Positions 8,226 through 17,946 of a DNA stretch of 64,000 bases are shown here, in pieces (the first letter of the stretch is position 1; every line of letters starts with the position of its first letter). The stretch covers positions 1 through 64,000 of the forward strand of contig JBDZVI010000004.1 of NCBI GenBank assembly GCA_040255585.1, in the 5' to 3' direction. A program made the translations under genes and the position numbers. Origin of the DNA: JAAYYF01 sp040255585. GTDB taxonomy: Bacteria > Deinococcota > Deinococci > Deinococcales > Trueperaceae. The notes below the pieces were generated by a model. It had not been told where the DNA came from, ran no database searches, and saw only the letters and a program-made list of their open reading frames with translations.

Positions 8226-9968
8226 TCAGCCTTGCGTGAGGGTCGCGAGGAACTCCGCGTTGCTCTTGCTGCGTCCGAGGCGTCCGAGGAGCATCTCCAT
8301 GGCCTCGGCCGGGTCCATGTCGGATATGACCTTGCGCAGCAGCCACATCTTGGCGAGCACGTCCTCGCTGAGGAGCAGGTCCTCGCGGCGAGTGCCCGAC
8401 TTGAGGATGTCGATGGCCGGGAAGATGCGCCGCTCCTCGAGGTGCCTGCTGAGGTGCAACTCCATGTTGCCGGTGCCCTTGAACTCCTCGAAGATGACGT
8501 CGTCCATGCGCGAGCCGGTCTCGACGAGGGCGGTGGCGAGGATGCTGAGGCTGCCGCCGCCGCGGATGTTGCGGGCCGCGCCGAGGAAGCGCTTGGGCCA
8601 GTGCAGCGCGTTGGAGTCGAGGCCGCCGGAGAGCGTCCGGCCGGTGGGGGGCGTGACGAGGTTGTTCGCGCGCGCGAGTCGCGTGATCGAGTCGAGGAGG
8701 ATCATGACGTGACCGCTGTCCTCGACGATGCGCCTGGCGCGCTCGTGCACGAACTCCGCGACGCGGATGTGGTTGCTGGGGGGTTCGTCGAACGTGCTGG
8801 CGATCACCTCGACGCCGTGGACGGACTCGCGGAAGTCGGTGACTTCCTCCGGACGCTCGTCGACGAGGAGGACGATCACCTTGATGTCGGGCTCGTTCGC
8901 GACCACGGCGTTGGCGATCTTCTTGAGGAGCGTCGTCTTGCCGGCCTTGGGCGGGGCGACGATCAGGCCGCGCTGCCCGCGGCCGATGGGCGCCAGCAGG
9001 TCGATGACGCGCGTCGACAACTCGTTGCCGACCGTCTCGAGCTTGATGCGGGCTTCAGGGAACGTCGGGGTGAGTTCCTCGAAGCGCGGGCGCTTGGAGG
9101 ACTGGAACGGGTCGACGCTGTTGACCGCCTCGACGCGGATGAGCGTGCCGTAGCGCTCGTTCTCGCGCGGGCGCCTGGCCTTGCCAAGGATGAGATCGCC
9201 CGTGCGCAGCCGGAACTGCTTGATGAGGCCGGCCGACACGATGACGCTGCGCGTGTTGTTCTGCAGGAGCGACTCCTGGAGGAAGCCGTAGCCGTCGGAG
9301 GAGATCTCGAGGTAGCCCTTGACGAGCCGCAGGCCCTCGCTCTCCGCGGAGCGCTCGAGGATGGCGACCACCAGATCGTCCTTGCTCATGCGGCGGTAGT
9401 CCTCGAGCTGTACTTCCTTGGCGAGCAGGTGCAGTTCGGGCAGGATCTTCGAGTGCAGCTCGCGGAAGTTGTAACCAGGCTTGCGGGCGGCGCGGTTGCG
9501 CCGGTTGCGCCCGCGGCCGCGCTGGCCGTCGTCGCCTCCCGGCGCCGAGTCGTCGCCCTCCGCCGCGTCGTCAGCATCGTCCTGGAGCGAGTCGGCCCTG
9601 CGGTCGTCTGTCTGACGGTCATCGGACTGACGACCGTCTGCCTGGCGACCTTCTGACTGACGACGACCGTCGGCCTGACGGCCCATGCCGCCACGCCGCG
9701 GCTCATCGGACGCGCGCTCGACGGGCTTCGCCCGCTGACGCTCGCTCGGGACCGCCACTTCCGGCTCGGTCTGGGCAGCGACCGCGGGCTCGTCCTCAGC
9801 CACCTGCACAGCGGCTGCCGGCTTGGCGGTCGCCGGCTTGGCGGCGGCCTGCTTGGGCGCCGCCGGCGCGGCCTCCGGGTTCTTGCGTGGCCGACCGCGC
9901 TTGCGTGGCGCCGGCGCTTCCGCTACGTCCGTCACGGCGGTAGGCGCTTCGTCTTCTTTCGGGCTCAT
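8226..9968 (-). CDS. rho: Transcription termination factor Rho
   Basis: Hexameric RNA helicase that ends transcription of untranslated RNA. The 580-residue protein contains the Rho N-domain (from YNFRELHSKIL, about residue 165), the cold-shock-like RNA-binding fold (DGYGFLQ near 225) and the RecA-like motor with Walker A APPKAGKTT. It is about 160 residues longer than E. coli Rho because of an N-terminal extension: an Ala/Pro/Lys-rich part with RKRGRPRKNP, then short imperfect repeats of the QADGRQSDDRQ kind (about 90-130), then an acidic stretch. Such inserts are common in high-GC Rho proteins and may bind RNA. ATG 9968 follows AAGGAG. Confidence 0.95.
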   Translation of the reverse strand: MSPKEDEAPTAVTDVAEAPAPRKRGRPRKNPEAAPAAPKQAAAKPATAKPAAAVQVAEDEPAVAAQTEPEVAVPSERQRAKPVERASDEPRRGGMGRQADGRRQSEGRQADGRQSDDRQTDDRRADSLQDDADDAAEGDDSAPGGDDGQRGRGRNRRNRAARKPGYNFRELHSKILPELHLLAKEVQLEDYRRMSKDDLVVAILERSAESEGLRLVKGYLEISSDGYGFLQESLLQNNTRSVIVSAGLIKQFRLRTGDLILGKARRPRENERYGTLIRVEAVNSVDPFQSSKRPRFEELTPTFPEARIKLETVGNELSTRVIDLLAPIGRGQRGLIVAPPKAGKTTLLKKIANAVVANEPDIKVIVLLVDERPEEVTDFRESVHGVEVIASTFDEPPSNHIRVAEFVHERARRIVEDSGHVMILLDSITRLARANNLVTPPTGRTLSGGLDSNALHWPKRFLGAARNIRGGGSLSILATALVETGSRMDDVIFEEFKGTGNMELHLSRHLEERRIFPAIDILKSGTRREDLLLSEDVLAKMWLLRKVISDMDPAEAMEMLLGRLGRSKSNAEFLATLTQG

Positions 9969-10231
9969 CCCATCTCCTTCGACAGCTTCCGGCTATACGG
10001 CTTGCGTTCTAGCCGACATATTCGGTTTCTCCACACGAGTGACTGCTTGGTCAGAACGCTTCTGTCCTCAGAACCCGCCCGCCAAGATCGCGCGCAGGCG
10101 GATGGCCTTGCGAGGGGCCGCGCCTTAGCGCCGTGGAGGCGAACGGTCGCATAAGTCGACTCAGGTCCGTTGATGGCTCGAGGCCTTACCAGGAAGCGCC
10201 TGGTTGTGCTTAGGGGCAGCAACAGAACCTA
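9969..10231. other. Upstream region of rho; no gene seen
   Basis: This part of the 710-base gap between divergent rho and ileS has no supportable gene on either strand; its open frames lack ribosome sites and family resemblance. It is less GC-rich than its surroundings near 9990-10050 and should contain the rho promoter and 5' leader on the minus strand. I could not settle on a -35/-10 pair. Confidence 0.5.
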
Positions 10232-10260
10232 TTGACGTGCCTCATGCCTGCTGCTACGTT
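10232..10260 (+). promoter_or_regulatory. Sigma-70-type promoter of the ileS leader
   Basis: TTGACG (10232-10237) and TACGTT (10255-10260) are separated by exactly 17 bases. Transcription would start near 10267, about 40 bases before the first conserved part of the T-box leader. Confidence 0.65.
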
Positions 10261-10304
10261 TGAGTCTAGCGCCGACACTGCTGGTTGTAAAGTGTCGCGC
10301 GCTT

Positions 10305-10640
10305 CCAGGGCGTGATCTACGTCACTACCCTGGAGTAAGGCGATGACGGGAACAGTCCTCGCGCCTGGTGCCACCCACAGCGATCCGGGAACGGTGAGAG
10401 CCCGGAGGCCGGCCGGCGCGTAAGGTATCCTCCCCGAGCCGCTCCCCGAAGCCTGCGCCCAAGCCGCGCTAGCCGCGTTGCAGGTGGTAGACGGAGCCGG
10501 GCGGTGCCCGTAACAGCACCAGGCCGTCGCTCGAGTAGCGGCGGCCGGCGAGGCCGACGCCGGCAACGGCGATCGGCGCAGTTGGGTGGTACCGCGCTCC
10601 CGAGGCGCCCCAACACGTCGTGTCTGGGGCGCCTCTTGTC
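10305..10640 (+). ncRNA. T-box leader (tRNA-Ile sensing) of ileS
   Basis: A cis-acting RNA that senses uncharged tRNA-Ile and controls ileS. Seen directly: the T-box core GGGTGGTACCGCG at 10584-10596. It can form the standard antiterminator: outer helix TTGGG (10582-10586) with CCCAA (10609-10613), seven-base bulge TGGTACC (10587-10593), inner helix GCGC (10594-10597) with GCGC (10605-10608). Upstream are Stem I elements: AGTAAGG near 10334, the distal segment GGGAACGGTGAGAGCCCGG (10387-10405), and a candidate specifier codon ATC at 10427-10429, which encodes isoleucine. The antiterminator 3' half is also the 5' half of the terminator hairpin at 10602-10635, so the two folds exclude each other. 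The start boundary is approximate. Confidence 0.88.
10602..10635 (+). terminator. T-box-controlled attenuator hairpin
   Basis: An 11-bp perfect stem, GAGGCGCCCCA (10602-10612) with TGGGGCGCCTC (10625-10635), is extended inside by ACAC/GTGT. It is followed by TTGTC, a weak T run. Because it does not cover the ileS ribosome site (near 10667), transcriptional attenuation is more likely than translational control. Confidence 0.75.
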
Positions 10641-10678
10641 GTGCGCCAGGCGCTGATCTCGGGCATGAGGTGAGCCGT

Positions 10679-13600
10679 ATGTTCGACGAGGTCAGCTCAA
10701 ACGTCGACTTCCCCGCGCTGGAGAAGCGTGTCATCCAGCTCTGGCAGGAGCGGGACGTCTTCCGGCGCAGCATCGACCGCCCCGCCGAGCGGGGTGACTG
10801 GGTGTTCTTCGAGGGCCCGCCGACGGCGAACGGCAAGCCGGGCGTGCACCACGTCAGCGCCCGCGCCTTCAAGGACCTGTTCCCGCGCTTCAAGACGATG
10901 CAGGGCTACCGCGTCGGCCGCAAGGGCGGTTGGGACACTCACGGCCTGCCGGTCGAGATCGCCATCGAGAAACGCCTCGGCTTCACCAACAAGAGCCAGA
11001 TCGACGAGTACGGCATAGCCGAGTTCAACGCCCTATGCCGCGCCGACGTGTTCAGCAACATCCAGGACTGGAACGCCATGACCGAGCGGATCGGCTTCTG
11101 GATCGACCTGGCCGACCCTTACATCACCTACACGAACGAGTACATCGAGTCGTGCTGGTGGATCATGAAGGACCTGTTCGACCGCGGTCTGCTCGTGGAG
11201 GACTACAAGACGACCTGGCACAGTCCGTCGTCCAACACGACGCTCGCCTCCCACGAGGTGTCGCTCGGCTACCAGGAGGACGTGGAGGACCCGTCCATCT
11301 ATCCGAAGTTTCCCGCCGTCACGAGCGACCTCGTCGCTCGGGGCGTGGTGGAGCCTTCAGAAGCGCGGCCCGTCAACTTCCTCGCGTGGACGACGACGCC
11401 ATGGACGCTGGCTGCGAACTCCGGCCTGGCAGTGAGGGCCGACGCGGAGTACGCCCTCGTGGAGGCGCCGCTGCGCCGCAAGGAGCCCGGCGGCCCCCGC
11501 GAGCTCTATCTCCTCGCGCGCGAGCTTGCCCCACAGGTCTTCGAGGCGGGGACCTACGAAGTGCTCCGCAGCGTGCCAGGCGCCACCTTGGCCGGGGTCG
11601 GCTACCGGCCCCTTCTGGTCGGGCGCCCCGGCGACGGCGCCGACATGGGCTCCGCCTACCGCGTGGTGACGGACGACTTCGTGAGCCTCACCGACGGCAC
11701 GGGCATCGTGCACGTCGCACCGAGCTACGGTGACCTGGACGTCGGTCGCGCCCACGGCCTGCCGGCCATCTTCTCCGTCGACCTGACCGGCAAGGTGATG
11801 CCCGAGGTGCGCCTCGTTACCGACGCGGCCGTGACGGGCCCTGGACCGTACACCGGGGTCTGGTCAAGGACGCCGACGCGGCCATCACCGCCGACCTCGA
11901 CGTTGCCGGTCGGATGTTCGCCTCCGGCACGATCCGTCACGCCTACCCGTTCAACTGGCGCGACGGCAAGCCGCTCATGAACGTCGCCAAGCGCAGCTGG
12001 TACATCCGCACGACGGCCGTCAAGGAGCTCCTGCTCGCCAACAACGACCGCATCGGCTGGCACCCTGACCACGTGCGCACCGGCCGCTTCGGCAAGTGGC
12101 TCGAGAACAACATCGACTGGGCCTTGAGCCGCGAACGCTACTGGGGCGCCCCGATGCCGGTCTGGGAGACGGCGGACGGCGGCAAGAAGGTATGCGTAGG
12201 GTCGGTCGCCGAGCTCGAGCGACTCACCGGCAGGGACCTGAAGGACCTCGACCTGCATCGCCCCTACGTCGACGAGATCACCTTCGAGCTCGACGGCGAG
12301 ACTTACCGGCGTGTGCCTTACACGGTCGACGTGTGGTTCGAGTCCGGCGCCATGCCGTACGCGCAGTGGCACTACCTTGGTGCCGCCTCGAGCGCCGAGG
12401 CGCAGGAGCGCCTGGCCGCCAACTTCCCCGCGGACTACATCTGCGAGGCCGTCGACCAGACGCGTGGCTGGTTCTACTCCCTCCACGCGCTCGCCACGCT
12501 CCTGACGGACCCCGGCGACCCGGCCACGGGCCGCCGACCCGGGCCCCTCGCACACTTGAGCGAACCGACTCCCGCGTTCAAGAACGTCAACGTGCTCGGC
12601 CACATCGTGGACGAGAAGGGCGAGAAGATGTCCAAGTCGAAGGGCAACACGGTCAACCCGTGGACCATCCTCGACGCTCAGGGCGCCGACGCGCTGCGCT
12701 GGTACCTCTACTCCGCCTCGCCGCCCGAGGCGACGAAGCGCTTCAGCGCCGGGCTCGTGGACGAGACGCTACGCGATTTCTTCCTGACGCTCTGGAACGT
12801 CTACGGCTTCTTCGTGCTCTACGCCAACCTCGAGGAGCCCGACCTCGCCTCCGCCCCGCGCCCGGCCGAGCGCCCGCTCGTTGACCGCTGGCTCGTCTCG
12901 CGCTTGAACGCCGTCGTAGCCGGCGTGACCGCCGCGCTGGAGGACTTCGATCCGACGACGGCGAGCCGCCTCGTGCGCGACTTCGTCGTCGACGAGGTGA
13001 GCAACTGGTACGTGCGCCGGAACCGCCGGCGCTTCTGGCGGTCCGGCCAGGTCCAGGGCGACGGCGGCAAGCGCGTCCTCGACCAGGACAGCCTCTCCGC
13101 CTACGCCACACTCCACGAGGTGCTCGTGACCGTGGCCAAGCTCATGGCCCCCATGGCCCCCTTCACGAGCGAGGCGCTCTACCAGAACCTCGTGCTCAAC
13201 CTCGATGCGCAGGCGCCGGATAGCGTGCACCTCGCCGTCTGGCCGACGTCAGACGCCGCGGCGGTCGACGAGGACCTCATGCGCGACATGCGGGCGCTCA
13301 TGCGCCTGGTCGAGCTGGGCCGGGCGGCGCGGGCGGCCTCGGGCGTCAAGCTCCGCCAGCCCCTGCCCGAGGTCCTCGTGCGCGTGCGCAGCGAGGAGGA
13401 GCTGGCCGGCGTCAAGAACCTCAGCGATCAGCTACTGGACGAGCTGAACGTCAAGGCCGTGCGCTTCCTCGCCGTCACGGACGACTTCGTCGATTACGCC
13501 ATCAAGCCGAACCTCCCGCGCCTCGGCAAGCGCGTCGGCAAGCTCATCCCGCAGCTGCGGGTCGCGCTCGAGCGGCTGGACGGTCGGGCCGTGGCCGCCG

Positions 13601-14076
13601 CCGTGCGCGCCGGCAGCGCGGTGAGCGTGACGCTGGCCGACACCACGCTCGAGCTCGAGCCGGAGGACCTGCTCCTCGACGCCAGGAGCCCGGAGGGGTA
13701 CGCGGCGCAGGAAGAGCGCGGCTACCTCGTGGCCCTCGACACGCGGGTCAGCCCGGAGCTTCGCCGGGAGGGCCTGGCGCGTGACGTCGTCCGGCTCGTG
13801 CAGAACGCCCGCAAGGCGGCCGGGCTCGACGTCGCCGACCGCATCGTGCTCGGCGTGGCGGCAGGGGGCGAGCTGGCCGAGGCCGTGCGCGAGCACGGGG
13901 CGACGCTGGCCAGGGAGGTCCTGGCCCGTGACGTCCTCGCCAGCGGCGCGGACGCCGCGGTGGCGGACGCCACCTTAGCGGACACCGCCTTGGCAGGCGT
14001 CGCCTTGGCAGGCGCATACGTCGAGCGCCACGAGGTGGACGGTCTGCCGCTCACCATCGCCCTCAAGAAGGCCTGA
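10679..14076 (+). CDS. ileS: Isoleucyl-tRNA synthetase, type 2, with an apparent frameshift
   Basis: Charges tRNA-Ile. About 1,132 residues if read through. Start ATG 10679 follows GAGGTG; MFDEVSSNVDFPALE is a normal IleRS2 beginning. The class I signature is not HIGH but GVHH (residues 55-58, bases 10841-10852), a variant known in some type-2 IleRS; KMSKSKGN is intact. The editing domain, WYIRTTAVKELL and the C-terminal anticodon-binding region are present. The frame breaks near 11855-11861: the first part reads in frame to PYTGV, then the proper continuation LVKDADAAITADLD lies one frame over. One missing base after the GGGG run at 11855-11858 restores it. As ileS is essential, an assembly or sequencing error is likelier than a real pseudogene. 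Controlled by the T-box upstream. Confidence 0.93.
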
Positions 14077-14084
14077 GCTGCCGC

Positions 14085-14119
14085 CTTTCGGAGGACCGCG
14101 GCGGGCGGTCCTCCGAAAG
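14085..14119 (+). terminator. Hairpin after ileS
   Basis: A 15-bp perfect stem: 14085-14099 (CTTTCGGAGGACCGC) with 14105-14119, and a five-base loop. It begins 8 bases after the ileS stop. There is no T tract, but the stem is very stable. Confidence 0.6.
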
Positions 14120-14247
14120 ACAGCGGCTATAGCGACAGGGACTAAACGCCTCACGCGGCCGCGATAGAATCGGGTGGTCCAGGACGCGCCCCGGTAACGA
14201 GGGCGTCGACACAGCTCCTACTCACCCGCCACTGGGAGGCGACAGTC

Positions 14248-15240
<993 letters not shown>

Positions 15241-15257
15241 GAGGGGCAGACCAAGAC

Positions 15258-16448
15258 ATGTACCGTCGGGTCGATGACCTGAACGTCGCCGGCGAACGCG
15301 TCCTCGTGCGCGTCGACTTCAACGTGCCCATAAAAGACGGCGTGGTCAAGGACGACACGCGCATAAGCGCCGCGCTCCCGACGCTACGAGCGTTGCTTGA
15401 GCGCGGCGCCACGCTCGTCCTCACGTCGCACCTCGGTCGCCCCAAGGGCGGTCCGGAGGACAAGTACCGCCTCGGGGCCGTCGCCCAGCGGCTCGGCCAG
15501 CTCCTCGGTCGCGAGGTCCGCTACATGCCAACGCCGGGCCCGGCGAGCCCCGAGCAGCAGGCCTTCGTGGCGGCAGCCCCTCCCGGCAGCGTCACGCTCA
15601 TCGAGAACAGCCGCTTCGACCCGCGCGAGGAGGCCAACGACCCCGCCCTGGCGCGCATCCTCGCCGGCTACGCGAGCCTGTACGTGAACGACGCGTTCGG
15701 CGCGGCGCACCGCGCCCACGCGACGACCGAGGGCGTCGCCAGGCTCCTGCCCAACGCCGCCGGCTACCTGATGGACGCCGAGCTCGCCTCGCTCGCCAGG
15801 CTCGTTCGGAACCCCGATCGCCCCTTCGCCGTCGTCCTCGGGGGGGCCAAGGTCAGCGACAAGCTCGGCGTAATCACACGGCTGCTCGACCTCGCCGACA
15901 CGGTCGCCGTCGGCGGGGCCATGGCCTACACGTTCATCGCCGCGCTGGGCGGCAAGGTGGGCAAGTCGCTCGTCGAGCCGGAGCTCTACGACACGGCGCG
16001 GCGGATCGTGGCCGACGCGGCGGCGCGCGGCGTGCGCCTGCTCCTGCCGAGCGACTCGGTCTGCTCCAGGGCCATCGACGACGGCGCCAACGCGAGCGTC
16101 CACCCGTCGGACGCGATCCCCGACGACCTCATGGGCCTCGACATAGGACCGGCCGCCCGAGCCGACTTCGGCGCCGCCCTGCAAGGCGCCGGGACGGTCT
16201 TCTGGAACGGGCCACTCGGCGTGTTCGAGACCAAGCCGTTCGACGCCGGCACCATGGCGGTCGGGGCAGCCTTGGCCGCGTCGCCCGCCTTCACGGTCGT
16301 GGGCGGCGGCGACTCCATCGCGGCGCTCAACGCCGCGGGGCTGCTCGGACGCATCTCGCACGTGTCGACGGGCGGCGGGGCCTCCCTCGAGTACCTGGAG
16401 GGCCGGGTACTGCCCGGCGTGGCGGCTCTCGAGCCCGCCGAACCGTGA
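15258..16448 (+). CDS. pgk: Phosphoglycerate kinase
   Basis: Transfers the acyl phosphate of 1,3-bisphosphoglycerate to ADP. 396 residues. Typical motifs: RVLVRVDFNVP near residue 17, TSHLGRPKG near 60, LENSRFDPREEAND near 118, the VLGGAKVSDKLGVI hinge segment near 195, and C-terminal VGGGDSIAALNAAG and STGGGASLEYLEG. ATG 15258 follows GAGGGG. Its last codon and TGA overlap the GTG start of the next gene (GTGA, 16445-16448), which couples an apparently unrelated amidoligase accessory gene to glycolysis. Confidence 0.96.
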   Translation: MYRRVDDLNVAGERVLVRVDFNVPIKDGVVKDDTRISAALPTLRALLERGATLVLTSHLGRPKGGPEDKYRLGAVAQRLGQLLGREVRYMPTPGPASPEQQAFVAAAPPGSVTLIENSRFDPREEANDPALARILAGYASLYVNDAFGAAHRAHATTEGVARLLPNAAGYLMDAELASLARLVRNPDRPFAVVLGGAKVSDKLGVITRLLDLADTVAVGGAMAYTFIAALGGKVGKSLVEPELYDTARRIVADAAARGVRLLLPSDSVCSRAIDDGANASVHPSDAIPDDLMGLDIGPAARADFGAALQGAGTVFWNGPLGVFETKPFDAGTMAVGAALAASPAFTVVGGGDSIAALNAAGLLGRISHVSTGGGASLEYLEGRVLPGVAALEPAEP

Positions 16449-17083
16449 GCTTCCGCCCCTTCCTGCACCTCGACAAAGGGGTCTTCGGTCGAGCGGACAG
16501 CCCGGTGCGCGCCGACGTCGCCAACGTGGCCGGCGACTACACCTACCTGACGCGCGGCTACTACGCCAGCCTCGACGCCGAGCTCGAGGGCGCCATCGCC
16601 ATCCCGAGCACGACGGACGCGCTGGACGCCTACGTGGTGGCCATCGCCATGGAGAAGGCGCGGCAGGCGGGCATCCCGGTGCCCGAGTACGAGATCGTCA
16701 CCGACCGCTTCCCGGAGACGCCCATGATGGCGTACCCCATCAACCCGTTCTCGCTGTCCGGCGAGCTCCTGCTGGATCAACAAGCCGTGGAATCGCGGCG
16801 CAAGGGGCTGACGTACACGGGCAAGTACGCCGTGCTGGCCCAGCGCCTCCCGCACGACCACCGCGTCGACGTGGTGCGCCTCGTGCTCGGACGCACTACC
16901 ACGGCCGAGTACCAGGAGTTCGGCGCGCGGCTCTTCGAAGTGTTCCGCCTGCCCTTGATGCGCGTGAGGGTCATCGTCACCCTCAAGGCCTACCAGCTCT
17001 CGGCCATCGAACCCTTGCCGTTCAAGGACCTCGACGAGAACGAAAGGGCGGTCCTGGAGGGCCTCGGCACATGGCGCGCCTAG
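16445..17083 (+). CDS. RimK-like ATP-grasp N-terminal (RLAN) domain protein
   Basis: A 212-residue protein that matches, as far as I can tell by eye, the RLAN domain otherwise found fused to the N-terminus of a class of RimK-like ATP-grasp ligases. Conserved-looking blocks are RPFLHLDKGVFGR at the start, GDYTYLTRGYYASLDAELEG near 30, MMAYPINPFS near 97, RKGLTYTGKYAV near 118 and the C-terminal DENERAVLEGLGTW. It has no ATP-binding motif of its own. Here the domain is a separate gene whose end overlaps the ATP-grasp gene by 13 bases, so the two products probably work as a complex. The GTG start is set by the four-base overlap with pgk. The biochemical role is unknown; substrate binding is a guess. 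Confidence 0.8.
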   Translation: MSFRPFLHLDKGVFGRADSPVRADVANVAGDYTYLTRGYYASLDAELEGAIAIPSTTDALDAYVVAIAMEKARQAGIPVPEYEIVTDRFPETPMMAYPINPFSLSGELLLDQQAVESRRKGLTYTGKYAVLAQRLPHDHRVDVVRLVLGRTTTAEYQEFGARLFEVFRLPLMRVRVIVTLKAYQLSAIEPLPFKDLDENERAVLEGLGTWRA

Positions 17084-17946
17084 CTATCTTCACCGAGCGT
17101 TACACGATCCGGTCCTCGGTGGAGCTCACGGCCCTGACGAACTTCCGCCTGGCGGCGTTCGAGCTCGGCCACGACCTCGACTTCCTGTTCAAGAACGAGC
17201 TGAAGTACCTGCGGAACTACGACGGTATCTTCATCCGCGCCCTCACGGACCCGCTGAACACGACCTACGTGGTGGCGCGCCAGGCCGAGATCCTCGGCAA
17301 GCGCGTCCTCGACCACTCGTCTGCCATCCTCATCTGCTGCGACAAGGTCAACATGTACTCGCGGCTGGCCGCGCGCGGCGTGCCCATCCCCGAGACGCGT
17401 TTCCTGGTCGAAAGCGACCTCAACGCCTTGTCGGCCTCGCGGCTCTTCGAGGAGCTCGGCACCCCGCTCGTGCTCAAGGCGCCGAACTCGAGCTTCAGCG
17501 CCTACGTCGACAAGGTGGCCACGCCGGACGCCTTCGTCAAGGTCGGCAAGCGCTTCCTCCGCCGCGCCGATCGCATCGTGGTCCAGCAGTACATGCCGAG
17601 CGAGTTCGACTGGCGCGTGATCACCTTGAACGGCTGCGTCCTTGCGGTCGTCAAGTACGCGTTCGCGCCGGCCCAGTGGCGGCTGATGGACCGTACCGAC
17701 GGCGGCGAGTGGGCGAAGACGAAGGCCATCCACCGGGACGCCGCCAACCCCAAGCTCACGGCCACCGCGCTTGCCGCGGCCAACGCCATCGGCACGAGCC
17801 TCTACGGCGTCGACATCAAGGAGATCGACGGCGAGTTCTTCGTCATCGAGGTCAACGACAACCCCACCATCGCCGCCGGCGACGAGGACCAGGAGAACCC
17901 GGAGATCTACGCGGAGATCATCAGTTACCTTGCAGGAGACGTCTGA
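17071..17946 (+). CDS. RimK-like ATP-grasp amide ligase
   Basis: A 291-residue ATP-grasp enzyme of the RimK/LysX group: it should activate a carboxylate as acyl phosphate and join it to an amine, as RimK does when adding glutamate to a protein tail. Seen: an N-terminal pre-ATP-grasp domain, the Lys-containing ATP loop VLKAPNSSFSAYV (about 132-144), the QQYMPSEFDWRV segment and the C-terminal magnesium motif FFVIEVNDNPTI (ExN). It starts inside the RLAN gene and ends 26 bases into the 3' end of the convergent GNAT-C39 gene. RLAN, ATP-grasp and GNAT-C39 together recall the amidoligase neighbourhoods described for RLAN-type RimK enzymes. The substrate is unknown; a role in protein glutamylation is only an analogy. 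Confidence 0.85.
   Translation: MARLAIFTERYTIRSSVELTALTNFRLAAFELGHDLDFLFKNELKYLRNYDGIFIRALTDPLNTTYVVARQAEILGKRVLDHSSAILICCDKVNMYSRLAARGVPIPETRFLVESDLNALSASRLFEELGTPLVLKAPNSSFSAYVDKVATPDAFVKVGKRFLRRADRIVVQQYMPSEFDWRVITLNGCVLAVVKYAFAPAQWRLMDRTDGGEWAKTKAIHRDAANPKLTATALAAANAIGTSLYGVDIKEIDGEFFVIEVNDNPTIAAGDEDQENPEIYAEIISYLAGDV

Noticed and set aside
9570..9700. CRISPR-like repeats
   Set aside because: Short degenerate units in frame within rho; no spacers.
10210..10893. Minus-strand open frames across the ileS leader
   Set aside because: They run through the T-box and the start of ileS; no homology or ribosome site.
11914..14076. Second independent synthetase gene starting at 11914
   Set aside because: It is the continuation of ileS after the frameshift; it lacks a ribosome site and begins mid-domain.
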